Source: Argentina anserina (Eukaryota; Streptophyta; Magnoliopsida; Rosales; Rosaceae). From it: 64,000 nucleotides of DNA. The position numbers and the translations under genes were made by a program. The number at the start of each line of letters is the position of its first letter. The first letter of the stretch is position 1. The notes under the pieces were generated by a model that was not told the origin of the DNA, made no database searches, and saw nothing but the letters and a program-made list of their open reading frames with translations. The DNA lies in assembly GCF_933775445.1 (NCBI RefSeq), contig NC_065875.1:1-64000 (forward strand), given 5' to 3'. Positions 9,596 to 20,466 of the stretch are shown here, piece after piece.

Positions 9596-12500
9596 ATGTC
9601 CCGCGGCGAAATCGAATGTTTAGCTGATTGCGGAACCACCCACATTGTCCTACGGCACAGGCAGTTGTTCACGGATCTAGTGTTTTCGACTTCTTCGATG
9701 ACTACAATGATTGGCTCGAAATCCATCATTCAAGGAAGAGGCACTGCTTCTTTCATGTTGCCTAATGGTACGACTCTCAATGTCGTAGACGCTCTTTATG
9801 CGCCGAAGTCTCCCCGCACCTTGTTCAGTTTTAAAGACATACGTGCCAATGGTTTTCACCTCGATACTTATGTTGAGAATGGAGAGGAATATCTTTGTGT
9901 TACCTCTGAGAAAGAAGGCCATCGCCGCATCTTAGAGAAGATGAAGAGTCTTTGGAATGGTTTGTATCTTACTTCCATTCGGATCTTTGAATCATATTCA
10001 GCTTGTTGCTTGGGCAATGGTTATGGGTACTAACCTGCCGGTCTCTGCGTGGGGATATGCAGTGTTGCATGCAGCGACACTTATTCGTTTCCAACCGGCG
10101 GCTAACCAAGTGTTTAGTGCGTACCAGATGGTAACTGGTTACGAACCCAATATTTCACACTTACGCATCTTTGGTTGCGCCGTTTATGTGCCTATTACGC
10201 CTCCGCTGCGTACTAAGATGGGTCCTCAGAGACGATTAGGTATCTATGTTGGATATGATTCCCCAACGATTGTCCGCTACTTAGAACCAACCACCGGAGA
10301 TCTCTTTACTGCAAGATTTGCATATTGTCACTTTGATGAGACATGCTTCCCATCGTTAGAGGGAGATGGGAATGTTATCATTCCAAATGAACGTCAGGAA
10401 TTGACGTGGTGTGTCCCTACTATGTCTCATTATGATCCCCGCACTGCTCAAAGCGAGTTAGAAGTGCAACGCATTATCGACCTCCAGAAAGTCGCGGATT
10501 CGATGCCCGACGGCTTTGTAGATATTGCTAAAGTGACGAGATCGAACAAACCCGCTACGAACGTACCGGCACGGTTGGATGTCCCGAAATATGGGCGTGG
10601 AAGACAAGCTCCTGGACCTAGCAACGTTGGCACCGCCCCTGACAGTGGGACGGAGGCCGGCGGCGGCACCACCGTACGCCGTGGTGTTGCCGACGCCCCT
10701 TGTGGCGACGATACCGAGATGGCCCGGCAAGGAGCAGCTTCGGTCTCGGCTCCTCAAAGGAAAAGGGGGAGACCGATAAATTCTAGGGATTTAAAACCTA
10801 GAAAGAAGCGAACGACTAAGGCACAGCGCGTCATCAACGATGAATCACCATCGTATGAAGTTGTCTCTGATTACAGCTATGTCCATGAATCAACTCAAGT
10901 GTTACCGTGGGACGCTATGAAACCTTGTTTGATGCCAGAGAACAACGAAATCTTAGTGAACTACACAAGTGAGCAGTCGGTCCGAAACCGAGCCACTACA
11001 TGCATTGATGACGTTTTCACTTATTCCGTCGCACATGAGATCATATCTGAAGACGACGTTGAACCTCGCTCTGTAGCTGAATGTGAACGCAGAGCAGATT
11101 GGCCGAAGTGGAAGGAAGCAATCCAAGTAGAACTTGACTCATTAGCGAAGAGAGAAGTCTTCGGAAATGTTGAATTGACTCCAAGAGATGTCAAACCGGT
11201 TGGACATAAATGGGTCTTCGTTCGTAAGCGTAATGAGATGAACGAGATCGTGCGCTATAAGGCAAGACTCGTGGCGCAAGGATTCTCACAACGACCTGGT
11301 ATTGACTATGAAGAGACTTATTCTCCTGTTATTGACATCATTACCTTCCGCTACCTTATTAGTCTGGTAATGTCCGTAAGACTAAACATGCAGCTTATGG
11401 ATGTGGTCACAGCTTATCTCTATGGGGATCTTGACGCAGAGATATACATGAAAGCTCCAGAGGGACTACCTTTACCTCTATCAAGTGCCTCCAGACCACT
11501 GAGTGCTCATGCAGTTAGATTACGTCGTTCATTGTACGGGTTAAAGCAATCCGAAAGAATGTGGTACAATCGGTTGCATCAATACTTGGTGAGAAGGGGT
11601 TGCAAGAATGATGAACTATGCCCATGCGTGTTCATACGAAAGACAAATTCCGGATTCGTCATCGTTGCGGTCTACGTTGATGACATGAACATAATCGGTA
11701 CTCTTGATGAGATTGAAGAGACCGTGTCTTATTTGAAGTCAGAATTTGAGATGAAAGACCTAGGGAGGACGAAATTATGTCTCGGCCTTGAGCTTGTGCA
11801 TAGGGCCGACGGCATCTTAGTGCATTAGTCAAATTACACGCAGAAGATGCTTCGACGTTTCAATATGGATCTATGCAGTCCATTGTCTACTCCCATGGTC
11901 GTCCGAAGTCTAGATATCAAGAAGGATCCCTTCCGTCCTAAAGAGGATGATGAAGAAGTTCTTGGTCTTAAAGTTCCATACCTTAGTGCAATTGGGGCAC
12001 TATTGTATCTTGCTCAATGCACTAGACCGGACATATCTTTCGCAGTGAACTTATTAGCTACGTCATTGGAATGGAATCAAGCATTTGTTTCGATACTTGA
12101 AAGGTTCCCTTGACATGGGATTGTTCTACCCCTATTGCAGAGAGAACACCGCCACGGTATCTCCCCACACCACCGCCGTCGCCGACCCCGGCCTTGCTGC
12201 CGGCCACCATGGCGTGGAGACCATGCACGGTGCCGAGAGCAGCAACCTGTCCCGTGCAGCTCTTTCCCCCGATGCAAGGACTCCAAACAACTTGTTAGTT
12301 GGTTATGCCGACGCAGGGTACCTCTCTGACCCTCACAAGGCTCGTTCTCAAACCGGTTATGTGTTTACCATTGGGAATACAGCGATATCTTGGAGATCCA
12401 CTAAGCAAACTCTTGTTGCTACTTCTTCGAATCACGCGGAGATCATTGCTTTCCATGAAGTAGTTAAAGAATGTGTTTGGCTACGATCACTTGTTCGTCA

Positions 12501-12792
12501 TATTCATGATTCTTGTGCAATAGTCTCTACAAATGATCAACCTATGTGCATTTATGAAGAAAATGATGCTTGCATAGAGCATAAAAAGTTAGGTTTCATC
12601 AAGGGAGACAACACCAATCATATTTCGCCCAAATTCTTCTACAATGTTCAACAACAGAAGTTCTTGAATGTTCAGATTAATCAAGTGAGTTCAGAATCCA
12701 ATGTTGCGGATTTGTTCACTAAGTCTTTGCCTAAATATACTTTTGTGAAACATGTGAAAAACATTGACATGCGTTGTTTATCGGAACTTTAG
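9596..12792 (+). pseudogene. pol: Copia pol, broken (copy A)
   Basis: Begins MSRGEIECLADCGTTH, with a protease-type DCGTT site. At 9993-9997 (CATAT) about 746 bases found in copy B are missing, removing the pre-integrase domain and most of the integrase core and shifting frame. Reading then continues in the next frame to 11828 with the reverse transcriptase (GHKWVFVRKRN, GFSQRPGIDYEETYSPV, YVDDMN). A TAG at 11826-11828 stands where copy B has CAG. Near 12060 a 23-base loss between two GCTA words shifts frame again. RNase H follows (VGYADAGYLSDP, SNHAEIIAF) and ends at 12792. It cannot make a full polyprotein. Confidence 0.9.
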
Positions 12793-13061
12793 AGTTTGGT
12801 AGACTTCAGGGGGAGTCTACATCACATGTTAAGATCTTTAAGTAGTTGGTGCGTTATGCTCTTTTTTCCTTCGATCAAGTTTTTGTTTTACCCAAGAGGT
12901 TTTTGTTTTGCTTGACAAAGTTTTTACCGAGGCAACGTTGTGCACCATGCAAGTTAGGCATGCGACACAAGGGGGAGTGTTCCGGGAGAATTACTATTCT
13001 ACCCTTGTGTGTGTCTTAGCCTTAATAGGTTTCTTGTTAGAGATAAATTAACATCTCTGTA
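12793..13061 (+). repeat. Polypurine tract and truncated 3' LTR of copy A
   Basis: AAGGGGGAG at 12969-12977 directly precedes the LTR start TGTTCCGGG at 12978. A second CAGGGGGAG sits about 160 bases upstream (near 12808). The LTR matches the 5' LTR for about 84 bases and stops at GTAA (13060-13062), where sequence antisense to RNase H of copy B begins. Confidence 0.85.
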
Positions 13062-16000
13062 ACATTGGATTCTGAACTCACTTGATTAATCTGAACATTC
13101 AAGAACTTCTGTTGTTGAACATTATAGAAGAATTTGGGCGAAATATGATTGGTGTTGTCTCCCTTGATGAAACCTAACTTTTTATGCTCTATGCAAGCAT
13201 CGTTTTCTTCATAAATGCACATAGGTTGATCAGTTGTAGAGACTATTGCACAAGAATCATGAATATGACGAACGAGTGATCGTAGCCAAACACATTCTTT
13301 AACTACTTCATGGAAAGCAATGATCTCCGCGTGATTCGAAGAAGTAGCAATAAGAGATTGCTACATGGATCTCCAAGATATCGTCGTATTCCCAATGGTA
13401 AACACATAACCAGTTTGAGAATGAGTCTTGTGAGGGTCAGAGAGGTACCTTGTGTCGGCATAACCAACTAACAAGTTGTTTAGAGTCTTTGCATCAGGGG
13501 AATGAGCAAGTTGGGACTGTACCCTGCTCTTGGTACCGTGGTCTGCAGCCACGTCGTGGCTGCCGGCGGCGGCTCTGCCGCATACGGTGGTGTTATCGGG
13601 GCTGCCTGCGGCATCAGTGTGAGGTGGCACGGCCATGGTGTTTTCTCTGTCGTAAGGATAGAACAATGCCATGTCAAGGGAACCTTTTAAGTACCGAAAC
13701 AAATGTTTGATTCCATTCCAATAACGTAGCGTAGGCGCGGAGCTAAATCTAGCTAATAAGTTCACTGCGAAAGTTATGTCTGGTCTAGTGCATTGAACAA
13801 GATACAATAGTGCCACAATTGCACTAACGTATAGAACTTCTTCATCATCCTTTTTGGAAGGAATGGATCATTCTTGATATCTAGACTTCAGACGACCATG
13901 GGAGTAGACAATGGACTGCATAGATCCATATTGAAACGTCGAAGCATCTTCTGCATGTAATTCAACTGGTGGACTAAGATACTGTCGGCCCTATGCACAA
14001 GCTCAAGGCCGAGACATAATTTCATCCTCCCTAGGTCCTTCATCTCAAATTCTGACTTTAAATAACACACGGTATCTTCTATCTCATCAAGAGTACCAAA
14101 TATATTCATGTCATCAACGTAAACCACAACGATGACAAATCCGGAATTTGTCTTTCATATGAACACGCATGGACATAGTTCATCATTCTTATAACCTCTC
14201 TCTTTCAAATACTTGTGCAATTGATTATATCACATTTTCTAGATTGCTTCAACCCGTACAATAAATGACGTAATCTGATTGCATGAGCACTCCATAGTCT
14301 GGAGGCACTTGATGGAGGTAAAGGTAGTCCCTCTGGAGCTTTCATGTATATCTCTGCGTCAAGATCACCATAGAGATAAGTTGTGACCACATCCATAAGC
14401 TGCATGTTTAGTCTTTCGGACACTACCAGACTAATGAGGTAGGAGAAGGTAATGATGCCCATAACAGGAGAACAAGTCTCTTCATAGTTAATGTCAGGTC
14501 GTTGTGAGAATCCTTGCGCCACGAGTCTTGGTTTATAACGCACGATCTCGTTCATCTCATTACGCTTACGAACAAAAACGCATTTATGTCCAACTGGTTT
14601 GACATCTCTTGGAGTCAATTCAACATTTATGAAGACTTCTCTCTTCACTAATGAGTCAAGTTTTGCCTGGATTGCTTTCTTACACTCTAGCCAATCTGCT
14701 ATGCATTCGCATTCAGCTGCAGAGCGAGGTTCAACGTCGTCTTCAGATATGATCTCATGTGCGACGAAATAAGCGAAAACATCATCAATGTATGTAGTAG
14801 CTCGGTTTCAGACCGATTGCTCACTTGTGTAGTTCACTAAGATTTCGTTGTTCTCTAGCATCAAACAAGGTTCCATAGCGTCCCACGGTAACACTTGAGT
14901 TGATTCATGGACATAGTTGTAATCAGAGACAACTTCATACGATGGAGATTCATCGTTGATGACGCGTTGTGCCTTGGTCATTCGCTTCTTTCTAGGCTTT
15001 GAATCCCTAGAGTTTATCGGTTTCCCCCTTTTCCTTTGAGGAGCCGAGGTCGAAGCTGCTCCATGCTGGTCCATCTCGGCATCGTCGCCACAGGGGCGCT
15101 GGCAACACCGCCACGTACGGCTGCACTACCGTCGGCTGCCGTCACACTATTACGAGTGGTGCCAACGTTTCTAGGTCCAGGAGTTTGTCTTCCACGCCCA
15201 TATTTCGGGATATCCAACCGTGCTGGTACATTTGCATCGGGTATGTTTGATCTCGTCACTTTAGCAATATCTACAAAGCCGTCGGGCATTGAATCCGTGA
15301 CTTTCTAGAGGTCAATAATGCGTTCTACTTCTAACTCACTTTGAGCAATGCAGGGATCATAATGAGACATCGTGGGGACACACCAAGTCAATTCTTGACG
15401 TTCATTTGGAATTATAACATTCTCATCTCTCCCTAACGACGGGAAGCATGTCTTATCAAAGTGACAATCTGCAAATCTTGCAGTAAATAGATCTCCGGTG
15501 ATTGGTTCTAAGTAGCGGACAATCGTTGGGGAATTATAGCCAATATTGATACATAATCATCTCTAAGGATTCATCTTAGTACACAGTGGAGGCATAATAG
15601 GCACATAGACGGCCGAACCAAAAATGCGTAAGTGTGAAATATTGGGTTCGTAACAAGTTACCATATGGTACGCACTAAAAGCGTGGTTAGCCGCGGTCTG
15701 AATGAATAAGCGTCGTTGCATGCAACACTACATATCCCCATACAGAGACCGGTAGGTTAGTACCCATAACCATTGCCCAAGCAACAAGCTGAATATGCTT
15801 GATGGTAGCCTCTGCTAGATCGTTCTGTGAATGAACATGAGGAACATGATGTTCAACTTTGATCCCAATAGACATACAGTAATCATCAAAAGTTTTGGAG
15901 GTGAATTCTCCAGCAATATCCAAACGAATGGATTTGATAGGATAGTCGGGGTGGTGAGCCCGAAGTTTGATGATCTCAGCTAATAACTTAGCAAATACAA

Positions 16001-16940
16001 CATTCCTTGTGGATAGAAAAGCGACGTGTGACCAACATGTCGATACATCAACCAATACCATAGAAGATCTAAAAGGTTCGCATTCTCGTTTAATAGGTCC
16101 ACAAATGTCACCTTGGATACGTTGTACGAATGGAATGTTCTCGGTGGAAGCCTTAGCAAAAGAATGACTTCCTTGAAATTTAGCAAGAGAACAAGCTTTG
16201 CAAAATGAGCGATGGGCATCAGAAATTTTCATGGAGGCATTAGAAAGCACGGGAGGCATCACAAGCTCCTATGAAGGAGGGGATGCCGCCACCGATGGCA
16301 TGAATGTTGTGGAGCTACTGAGAGGGGCAAGCTCGGCCACACCTTGCAGTGTACTAGTAGGCACGGCCTCACTGTGTGGAGCACGGGTAAGGTGATCCTT
16401 CAATCGCTTCCGGGACTTGAAAAATGGATGACCATGTGAATTCTTAAGAATTCTAATCATCATATCATGTCCAGGGTGCCCGATACGGGCATGCCAAAGC
16501 ATATAAGAGTCTGAATCACAAAAGTTGCGTTCAACCGTATATGATTCAAAGATTCGAATGGAAGTAAGATACAAACCATTCCAGAGACTCTTCATTTTCT
16601 CTAAGATACGGCGCTGGCATGCTTTCTCAGAGGTAACACAAAGATATTTCTCTCCATTCTCAACATAAGTATCGAGGTGAAAACCATTGGCACGTATGTC
16701 CTTAAAACTTAGCAAGGTGCGGGGAGACTTCGGCGCATAAAGAGCGTCAACGACGTTGAGAGTCGTACCATTAGGCAACATAAAAGAAGCGGTGTCTCTT
16801 CCTTGAATGATAGATTTCAAGCCAATCATTGTAGTCATCGAAGAAGTCGAAAACACTAGATCCGTGAACAACTGCATGTACCATAGAACAGTGTGGGTGG
16901 TTCCGCAATCAGTTAGACATTCGATTTCAACGCGGGACAT
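13061..16940 (-). pseudogene. pol: Copia pol, multiply broken (copy B)
   Basis: Reading leftwards from ATG at 16940: protease (CLTDCGTTH), pre-integrase domain (LWHARIGHPGHDMM, then CKAC), integrase with candidate Asp-Asp-Glu residues in QGDICG, RLDIAGEF and NDLAEATIK, reverse transcriptase (GHKCVFVRKRN to about 14205, VYVDDMNIFGT near 14120) and RNase H (13816-13361 and 13222-13061). A frameshift or stop near 16262-16269 separates protease from integrase, and more breaks lie near 14230 and 13360. The acceptor-like sequence before the pol start reads TTTTGTAA instead of TTTTGTAG. Confidence 0.88.
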
Positions 16941-17879
16941 TTACAAAATGTAAATTAAGAGAGTCAGCGACACGTGAACAATTATATACAATACACCAAA
17001 TATTGTAAGAAAGGGAATCAGAACAAAGTGCGATCCCATCGAATATATCACATGGCAATAGTACTACATTTTTCAACTAAAAAGTTAGAACAACATGGTA
17101 TCGAAGCAGTGTAATACCAACCAATAAACTATGGTGGTAGAAACCATCCAAAAACGGTGTAAAACACACATAAAAAGTGACAATGAGTGCATATAACAGA
17201 CTTGGAGAAAACCGGAAAATAAACCGGAAAACCATGTCAAAAGAACTCAAAACCGGGTAAAATTTAGACTGGAAAAATGCGGCAGCAAGAACTGCTGGAA
17301 ATATGCCAGAAAAATGACGAGAAACAACGAAAACATTGTCGAAAAAATCGCCGGAAACCGATGGCGTTGATTGCCGGAAAACCGGTCGGCGGCGGCCAGA
17401 GCTGCAAGTTCGACAGGGAACGCCGGTAAGAAACCGGATGGTGGCGCCGGAAACGCTGGCAAGTGGCTGGAAGGCAGCCAAAACGCCAGAAAATGTTCCG
17501 AAAATGCCGGAACAGTAACCGAGTATGGTCAAAGGCCAAACGACATCAATTTTGACGTTCTGAGATCCGTTTTCCAAATTTGAAGTTCCAAATTCACAAT
17601 GTAGTGCTATTGGGGTCTCATGTGACCCAAAAACATCCAATTTAAAAATTACGTGAGTTGCATACGTTGATCATCATGCTAAGTGTAAGGTAAATAAAAT
17701 TCTCAAAGAGATCGACTTGTAAACAAGAAATTGAGAAATTTTATTGAATGCCAATCTTTAATACATCATACATGAACTTCTAATTCCAAAATCAAAGACT
17801 ATTACAAAGTCAATGAAAATAACAATGACGGTCGGCCATAACAATACTTGAATCATAAACCTAGGATAGATAAAGGCGA
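16941..17879 (-). other. Non-coding spacer between pol and gag (copy B)
   Basis: Counterpart of 8644-9595, rich in CCGG/GCCGGAAA words (about 17230-17520). Open frames on both strands here are not shared with copy A and are probably by-products of GC-rich composition. Confidence 0.6.
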
Positions 17880-18945
17880 CTAATCAAAGTCGGGAGTATC
17901 CATGGTAGTGGCCAGAGGCTTAGCCTTGGAAGCAAGGGGCTCGAGCTTCATGGAGATGTGGTGAGTTTCGATCTCAAGGTCCTCATCCACATGATTTGAT
18001 TCGGGTTGTAGAAAGTTCTTGTAGGCGGAGTATGCCTTGATCATCTCTTTGCTAGCGCGGCAATCGCGATTAAAGTACTTTAATGAGCCACATTTGAAGC
18101 ATGGAGACTTGCCATTACCGAAAATTGAGGCATGAGGAGGCACACGGCCTCCTTGAGGTTTGGGATGGGGACAGCCTCCCCTGGAGGGTGCGGCACCGCC
18201 ACCATCTCGAGTCCAGGTATTGGACTTGGGCCGAGAACGGCCTTGTTGCCTCCCACAACGAGAGTTGTTGTTTTGGTGCCGGTATGGAGTGTTCATTGAT
18301 TGATTCTTTTGCTTAGGAGTTTTCCATTGTTAGACTTTGGCGTATAATCTTTTTAGTGCCAACAGATCTATTGTTATTATTGAGGAGGATCTCAGAATGC
18401 CTCTCCTTTTTTACCAAGAGCGTCATTAAGTCAACGAAAGACCGGATCTTCCCTTCCTCTACATGAGTGCGGTACGTATGAGCTTGAACCTCATAGTTGA
18501 TTGGAAACATGTCCAATGTCTTATTAAGAAGATCTAGGTCGGTCTTGACAACACCAACGGTGCCAAGATCGGATTGCAGGCATAACATATCCTAATTGAA
18601 GTCATTCACTCTCTTATAGTCCAATAGACGGATGTTATCATATCTAACGGTCAATTCAGGGAGAAGCTTATCATGAACGTTGTTGTACCGCAAGCATAGT
18701 TTGTCCCATAATTATTTAGGATATTTTACATTCAAATATTGCCTCTTAAGAGTGGCATGGATGTGACGTCTCATGAAAATGAGAGCTGGAGTCTTGACTA
18801 TAGGTGGGAAACTAGCAGGAGGGTCGGCAAACATGTCTTCGATCCCTCGGCTCTCGAAAGTGAGCTCCATGTCGGAAACTCAGCGGTGGTATTCCTTGCC
18901 TTCTAGATTAAGAAGGTCAAATTTCAGTCGAGATGGCGATGACAT
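17880..18945 (-). pseudogene. gag: Copia gag, broken (copy B)
   Basis: Aligns along its length with the intact gag of copy A. In-frame stops include TGA for Trp near residue 22, TAA for Glu in the PKELW motif, and TAG for Gln in FNQNM (near 18590). A further frame break lies near 18300. The zinc knuckle CFKCGSLKYFNRDC has Tyr at the position of the metal-binding His, so metal binding would probably be lost. Confidence 0.88.
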
Positions 18946-19682
18946 CTACAAAAATGAATACGAAATCGATTAGATTCAAGTATAATAGGAATTAGAAAGG
19001 GTGATGTATATGGTCACAAGAAAAATCGATGCAAATGACGATACTCACGATCGCACTCAAAACAACGGTGCACACAGGCAACCACACGAAAATCGATTAA
19101 CTTCCCTTTCAAAACAATCGTCTCCCTCAGGACCGTCACACTAAAAACATCGACCAATAGGGAAAACTCATCCCTCTTTAGTCTCATCAGCGTTATAAAA
19201 AAGGCCGAAAAGAAGACAAGAAGAAGGCTAATAGCGCCCGATATAATATATCTATACGTTCAAAATCGGGAACATTAATGAAAAAAATTACCTTTGAATG
19301 TGTGGAGTAGACAGGAGTAGTTTCTCGGGAGCGAAGACTATGCTTGTTAAGTTCGTGTTGCTTGCGTGAATATGCGGGGAGAGCAATCTTGAATGCTTTG
19401 ATGCGGGGTCTTGCGGGACAAAAAAAATGATTTTGCGGGACAAATGCAGGGGCTGCGGGCAGAAGTTGCGGGGACAGCAGGGGCTGCGAAGAGGTCTGTA
19501 GGAAGGGGCTGCAGGGGATCTGCAGCGACAGCGGGCAGGAGCTGCGAGGAGCGGTAGGGGCTGTTGCCGACGAGGAGCGCCAACGGGAAGAGTGCCGGAG
19601 GCCGGAGACGAGCGGCCAGTGGGGGAAAAATTTCATAGGGCTCTAAAAGTTCAGGGTTTTAGAGTAAAGTGCGTGATAATAT
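18946..19682 (-). other. Leader of copia copy B
   Basis: Mirror of the copy A leader. A donor-like CAAAG|GTAATT is at about 19291. The acceptor-like TTTTTGTAG directly precedes the gag ATG at 18945. Positions about 19430-19600 hold short GC-rich units (GGGGCTGCGG type), showing the leader repeat region has evolved differently from copy A. Confidence 0.6.
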
Positions 19683-19867
19683 GATGCATGATGAAATAAC
19701 TGTATATTTATTGAATGATATGGAGGCCTATATATAGGCATTACAAAACCACAATCCCGTAGAATTCGGAGTCCTAATCTATTACAGAGATGTTAATCTA
19801 TTTCTAACAAAAAAACCTATTAAGGCTAAGACACATACAAATGCAGAATAGTAATTCTCTCGGAACA
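19683..19867 (-). repeat. 5' LTR of copia copy B
   Basis: On the minus strand begins TGTTCCGAGAG at 19867, keeps GCCTATATATAGG, and ends near 19683 before TTATCACGCAC. The length (about 185 bp) matches the copy A LTR. The inner boundary is uncertain by a few bases. Confidence 0.8.
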
Positions 19868-20466
19868 TGGAGGACTTTACAATTGAAATTGTTAAAAATA
19901 TGAATTTTACATAAAAATAGGACCAAAATAGAAGTTTGAAAAAGAAACGGGTTTTATTGAAAGATTGAGAAAAGCAAAGTACAAAAAGGGTGGACTGAAG
20001 TCCAATTAGTATAAGAAAGATAGGCAACCAGCCAACGTTGAGCTTAATCTACAGCTGCATTTCATAATATGGAGATTGGCTATAGTTTCTAAATTCCCCA
20101 GAAACAGAAGCCCAAAACCTGACTCTAATAATAATACTGCAACTATATTACAAATGGAAGGAAAATAACCCTTGCACCCCATTCATTGGCGTTATCATTC
20201 AATAACCCATAATAAATGCATCCAGGACAACATTAAGAAAAGAAAACATGCTATCTCTATGGCACTCGATTTGTGGAAATCCATAATGTTGCCTAGTCAT
20301 AAGTTTGATGCCAGAATAATAGAGCAGAGGCTGCTACACAGAGCAATATAGACAAAATAGTGGTTTAAAAGAACCCACCCTATAGTCTTCAATTGGAGAA
20401 TAGGGAATCTTGAAGGGCCTTAACATATACCATCATGGATAGAAATACAAAATGTACGAAAGCCAG
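19868..20466 (-). other. 3' flank and probable 3' UTR of KA120
   Basis: No coding sequence. It lies between the right end of copia copy B and the KA120 stop codon, so the nearer part should be the KA120 3' UTR. The retrotransposon sits about 600 bases beyond the gene. Confidence 0.55.

Larger units (their letters stand above)
6667..13061 (+). mobile_element. Ty1-copia retrotransposon, copy A (3' LTR truncated)
   Basis: Order: 5' LTR (6667-6852), leader, gag (7576-8643), non-coding spacer, pol (9596-12792; protease, integrase remnant, reverse transcriptase, RNase H), polypurine tract, then only the first 84 bases of the 3' LTR. Integrase before reverse transcriptase defines copia. Pol carries two internal deletions and a nonsense codon, so the element is not autonomous, although gag is intact. 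The truncated 3' LTR runs directly into copy B, which lies in opposite orientation. I found no target duplication for either copy. Confidence 0.93.
13061..19867 (-). mobile_element. Ty1-copia retrotransposon, copy B (inverted, 3' truncated)
   Basis: Same family as copy A on the minus strand: 5' LTR at 19683-19867, leader, gag (18945-17880), spacer, pol (16940 down to 13061). The 3' end is lost inside RNase H, at the point matching about 12705 of copy A, so the polypurine tract and 3' LTR are absent. It keeps the pre-integrase and integrase regions missing from copy A. Gag and pol carry many stops and frameshifts. The right flank after 19867 (TGGAG) does not match the five bases left of copy A (GAGTG). 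Confidence 0.92.

Noticed and set aside
13450..13710. Plus-strand open frame of 86 codons
   Set aside because: Antisense to RNase H of copia copy B.
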